Made by a program: the position numbers and the translations under genes. 8,695 nucleotides of DNA from JACRBK01 sp964427955 (lineage in GTDB: Bacteria > Chloroflexota > Anaerolineae > Aggregatilineales > Aggregatilineaceae): positions 1 through 8,695 of the forward strand of contig CAYRWY010000246.1 of the NCBI GenBank assembly GCA_964427955.1, read 5' to 3'. The notes under the pieces are model-generated. The model was not told where the DNA came from and did no database searches. It saw only the letters and a list, made by a program, of their open reading frames with translations. Positions 6,787 to 8,695 of this stretch are shown here, piece by piece. Numbering within the stretch: position 1 is the first letter of the stretch; each line of letters starts with the position of its first letter.

Positions 6787-6814
6787 TTGAGCATTTTCAG
6801 GAAAGCCTTATAAT
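6787..6814 (+). promoter_or_regulatory. Candidate promoter for the sigma-factor operon
   Basis: TTGAGC (6787-6792), a 16-base spacer and a perfect TATAAT (6809-6814) point rightward. The transcript would start near 6821 and carry a leader of about 184 bases before the sigma-factor start at 7005. TACAAT at 6894-6899 is a second possible -10 box closer to the gene but has no good -35 box. Confidence 0.6.
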
Positions 6815-6873
6815 CTTAAGACACATTCCCGAGCAGCGCCAGTTTTACCTCACGGTTTGTCTTTTCAAACGGC

Positions 6874-6893
6874 ACCGCCTGTCAGTCGGCGGT
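6874..6893. repeat. Inverted repeat between the FHA and sigma genes
   Basis: ACCGCC (6874-6879) and GGCGGT (6888-6893) form a 6-bp inverted repeat with an 8-base spacer. It lies in the leader of the rightward transcript, just before the TACAAT at 6894. It could be an operator or an RNA hairpin; there is no T run after it, so it is not a terminator. Confidence 0.35.
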
Positions 6894-6902
6894 TACAATC
6901 TA

Positions 6903-6931
6903 ATTATAGCTTCTGCCGGGCCTTGGAGCGA
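6903..6931 (-). promoter_or_regulatory. Candidate promoter for the FHA gene
   Basis: A perfect TATAAT on the minus strand (complement of 6903-6908) has only a poor -35 region 17-18 bases upstream (TCGCTC or TTCGCT), so it may need an activator or another sigma factor. Its transcript would have a leader of about 155 bases. TATAAG nearer the gene (complement of 6807-6812) is an alternative. Confidence 0.35.
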
Positions 6932-7004
6932 ATAGAACTCTCGTCACGTTGAACCCTGAACGCCAGTGGCGAGTAGTATCTGCGAGGTGTATGGAGATAG
7001 TTTG

Positions 7005-7598
7005 ATGTCCTTTCCTGAGATCGATTTGTCAGACCACGATCTGATCAACCGCTTGCAGCAGGCCGATCTGGATGCCCTGGGGGTTTTGTTCGAACGCTAC
7101 CGCACCCGGGTCTACCGGACGGCTCTCGCCATCGTGCGCGATCCGGAAGCGGCAGAAGATATTTTGCAGGACTGTTTTCTCAAGGTGTATTCCAACGCCC
7201 AGCGGATTGATGCCGAACGCCCGCTCGCGCCCTGGCTGTATCGCGTGACCGTCAACCTGAGCTACACCTGGCTGGCGCGCGGCAGCAACCACCGTACGTC
7301 GATTGAGAACGTGACCGACAATCTCGTCAGCCCGATGCGGCAGGCGCCGGACCAGGTTACGGAACAAACCGAGCTGCGGCAGAACGTCCGCAAAGCTATC
7401 GGCGCACTCAGTCTCGATCAGCGGGTGGTGGTCGTACTCTATTACCTCAATGGTCTCAGCCTTCAGGACATTGCCGAAGTTCTCGACCTCCCGATTGGTA
7501 CGGTGAAATCACGCCTGTACTATGCGCGGGAGAATTTGCGAGGGGCACTTGGACCAAACATGATCTGGCTGCCTGAGGTTGCGCATGGATACATCTGA
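7005..7598 (+). CDS. RNA polymerase sigma factor, ECF type (sigma-70 family)
   Basis: A 197-residue sigma factor with only regions 2 and 4, the ECF (group 4) layout. Region 2 covers about residues 20-95: LGVLFERYRTRVYRTALAIV, then DPEAAEDILQDCFLKVY (46-62), the core-binding and -10-recognition part, then PWLYRVTVNLSYTWL. Region 4 covers about 125-183, with a helix-turn-helix in LSLQDIAEVLDLPIGTVKSR (151-170) for -35 recognition. The linker between them is long and polar. I chose the ATG at 7005 because GGAGAT lies six bases upstream; the in-frame GTG at 6966 would add 13 residues of no family character. It overlaps the next gene by 14 bases, which suggests translational coupling. Upstream lies a long leader with promoter elements. 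The ECF subgroup and its signal cannot be read from this sequence. Confidence 0.94.
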   Translation: MSFPEIDLSDHDLINRLQQADLDALGVLFERYRTRVYRTALAIVRDPEAAEDILQDCFLKVYSNAQRIDAERPLAPWLYRVTVNLSYTWLARGSNHRTSIENVTDNLVSPMRQAPDQVTEQTELRQNVRKAIGALSLDQRVVVVLYYLNGLSLQDIAEVLDLPIGTVKSRLYYARENLRGALGPNMIWLPEVAHGYI

Positions 7599-7956
7599 GG
7601 TTTTTCAACGGTTACGTCGTCTCCTGGGTCACCGGTCGCCGCCTCCCCCGGATCGTGCCGTCGATCACTGGATTCGGGAAGCGTTGGTCGAAGAGGCGCT
7701 CGAACAGGTTCCGGTCGGCACCTGGGACCGGCTGCGCAAAGTCATTGTCGAGCGTAAATTCAGAAAATACGGCATGTGGGTCCTCGACGAACCCTGGCGC
7801 GATCCGCGAGAAGTTCCACCGCTTTCCCCCCGCCACCCGTCCAGACTGTATGGTGAATTCGACAACAAAGAAGACTACTCGTGGCAGCAGTGGCAGGCCC
7901 GCGAAGCGGTCTGGAACAACATGATGCCGATTTTCCCGTCGTGGGTGAACTGGTAG
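7585..7956 (+). CDS. Unrecognised Trp-rich protein coupled to the sigma factor
   Basis: A 123-residue protein that I do not recognise. It starts inside the end of the sigma-factor gene (14-base overlap), with GAGG six bases before the ATG at 7585, and the pair ends in a strong terminator, so the two are almost certainly co-transcribed and coupled. It has nine Trp (29, 47, 65, 71, 100, 103, 110, 120, 123), no Cys, no signal peptide and no membrane segment. The N-terminal half is basic and helical with a Pro run at 19-22; VPVGTWDRLRKVIVERK (42-58) looks like a conserved helix. The C-terminal third is acidic, then aromatic, ending in PSWVNW. The position is typical of an anti-sigma factor, but the usual zinc motif (HxxxCxxC) and membrane anchor are absent. 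A soluble anti-sigma or co-regulator is inference only. Confidence 0.82.
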   Translation: MDTSEVFQRLRRLLGHRSPPPPDRAVDHWIREALVEEALEQVPVGTWDRLRKVIVERKFRKYGMWVLDEPWRDPREVPPLSPRHPSRLYGEFDNKEDYSWQQWQAREAVWNNMMPIFPSWVNW

Positions 7957-7981
7957 CCGTAATTTCCCCTGGTGAAGTTGG

Positions 7982-8011
7982 AAAAGAGCAGCGGACGACT
8001 GCTCTTTTTTT
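7982..8011 (+). terminator. Intrinsic terminator of the sigma-factor operon
   Basis: AAAAGAGCAG (7982-7991) and CTGCTCTTTT (7999-8008) form a perfect 10-bp stem with a 7-base loop; the T run covers 8005-8011. It lies 25 bases after the stop of the Trp-rich gene. Confidence 0.93.
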
Positions 8012-8036
8012 CGGGATACTGCTGAGGCGTTATAAT
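8008..8036 (+). promoter_or_regulatory. Promoter element for deoC
   Basis: A perfect TATAAT (8031-8036) lies upstream of deoC. At a 17-base spacing the -35 box would be TTTTCG (8008-8013), a weak match that reuses the T run of the preceding terminator. Transcription would start near 8043, with a leader of about 37 bases. Confidence 0.55.
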
Positions 8037-8067
8037 CGCCCGATGTGTTCACCGTTGGTTTTGTTAC

Positions 8068-8073
8068 GAGGGA
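8068..8073 (+). promoter_or_regulatory. Ribosome binding site deciding the deoC start
   Basis: GAGGGA is six bases before the GTG at 8080 but directly touches the in-frame ATG at 8074. Spacing favours the GTG start; the two products differ by only two residues. Confidence 0.65.
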
Positions 8074-8079
8074 ATGCAA

Positions 8080-8695
8080 GTGAATAATCTTAGCGCGGAA
8101 AAGATCGCGCGCCTGATCGATCACACGCTGCTCAAGCCTGAAGCCAGTCACGAGCAGATCACGCGCCTGTGTGAAGAGGCTCGCCAATACCGGTTCGCGT
8201 CCGTCTGCGTGAATCCAGTCTACGTCCAGACCTGTGCCGATCTCCTGCACGATCTGGACGATGTCGCGATCTGCACCGTGATCGGGTTCCCGCTCGGTGC
8301 GACCCTCCCCGAAGTCAAAGCCTTCGAAGCCGAACGGGCCATCACCCAGGGTGCGACCGAGATCGACATGGTCTTGCAGGTGGGCGCGCTCAAGTCGCAG
8401 AACTTCCCCCTGGTAGCGCGCGACATTGCCGCCGTCGTCCAGGTCGCTCACGCCCAGGAATTGATCTGCAAGGTGATCCTCGAAACGGCGCTGCTGACCG
8501 ATGAGGAAAAAGAGATTGCCTGCCGGATCGCCCAGGAAGCCGGGGCCGACTTCGTCAAGACCTCGACCGGCTTTGGTCCGGGCGGCGCGACCGCGGCGGA
8601 TGTCGCCCTGATGCGGCGCGTGGTCGGCCCAGCACTGGGCGTCAAAGCATCCGGAGGAATCCGCACCTTCGCCGATGTCCAGACGATGGTGCTCG
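8080..8695 (+). CDS. deoC: Deoxyribose-phosphate aldolase, 5' part
   Basis: Cytosolic class I aldolase that cleaves 2-deoxyribose 5-phosphate to acetaldehyde and glyceraldehyde 3-phosphate in deoxynucleoside breakdown. The right edge cuts the gene: 205 codons are present, probably all but the last 10-20 residues. The N-terminus IARLIDHTLLKPEAS is the typical opening. The active site is complete: Asp96 in GATEIDMV, the Schiff-base Lys160 in FVKTSTGFGPGGAT and the activating Lys189 in GVKASGGIR, equivalent to E. coli Asp102, Lys167 and Lys201. The start is GTG at 8080, chosen by the GAGGGA site six bases upstream. It follows a terminator and has its own TATAAT element, so it is transcriptionally separate from the sigma operon. 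Confidence 0.96.
   Translation, partial: MNNLSAEKIARLIDHTLLKPEASHEQITRLCEEARQYRFASVCVNPVYVQTCADLLHDLDDVAICTVIGFPLGATLPEVKAFEAERAITQGATEIDMVLQVGALKSQNFPLVARDIAAVVQVAHAQELICKVILETALLTDEEKEIACRIAQEAGADFVKTSTGFGPGGATAADVALMRRVVGPALGVKASGGIRTFADVQTMVL

Noticed and set aside
6227..6790. A 187-codon plus-strand frame antisense to the FHA gene
   Set aside because: The minus strand carries clear zinc-ribbon and FHA motifs; the plus-strand frame has none.
6855..6870. GTTTG-6-CAAAC inverted repeat in the sigma leader
   Set aside because: Five-bp arms with no extension and no T run; indistinguishable from chance.
7612..8451. A 279-codon minus-strand frame across the Trp-rich gene and deoC
   Set aside because: It runs through a strong terminator and antisense to deoC, which is certain.

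Overview
The window is GC-rich bacterial chromosome made of housekeeping and regulatory genes. I see no insertion sequence, prophage, CRISPR array, tRNA or rRNA. The combination of an IleRS of the eukaryote-like type 2 class, a zinc-ribbon/FHA protein with a long Pro/Ala tail, a free-standing Roadblock/LC7 protein and an ECF-type sigma factor suggests Chloroflexota, perhaps Anaerolineae. That placement rests on gene content only and is an inference.

Left part, plus strand: the 3' part of ileS ends at a textbook intrinsic terminator. A strong sigma-70-type promoter follows directly and drives a two-gene unit, a small TraR/DksA-type zinc-finger protein and lspA (lipoprotein signal peptidase), whose stop and start codons overlap as ATGA. 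An aldo/keto reductase gene on the minus strand converges on lspA with a 5-base gap. It diverges across 159 bases from hutU (urocanase), which stands alone with no other histidine-degradation gene in view.

Middle part: a Roadblock/LC7-domain gene (plus) with its own promoter converges on a zinc-ribbon/FHA-domain gene (minus). The 53-base gap and the two gene ends hold two hairpins. The hairpin whose T-rich tail serves the plus strand lies at the 3' end of the FHA gene, and the one whose T tail serves the minus strand lies in the last codons of the Roadblock gene.

Right part, plus strand: an ECF-type sigma factor overlaps by 14 bases a 123-residue, tryptophan-rich, cysteine-free protein that I do not recognise. 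It occupies the place where an anti-sigma factor is usually encoded. The pair ends at a strong intrinsic terminator, followed by a TATAAT promoter element and deoC (deoxyribose-phosphate aldolase), which runs off the right edge.

Most of the window is ordinary. The points most worth a second look are the sigma factor with its unrecognised partner, the interlocked terminators between the Roadblock and FHA genes, the face-to-face TATAAT boxes between the FHA and sigma genes, and the DksA-like protein between ileS and lspA with a changed coiled-coil tip.
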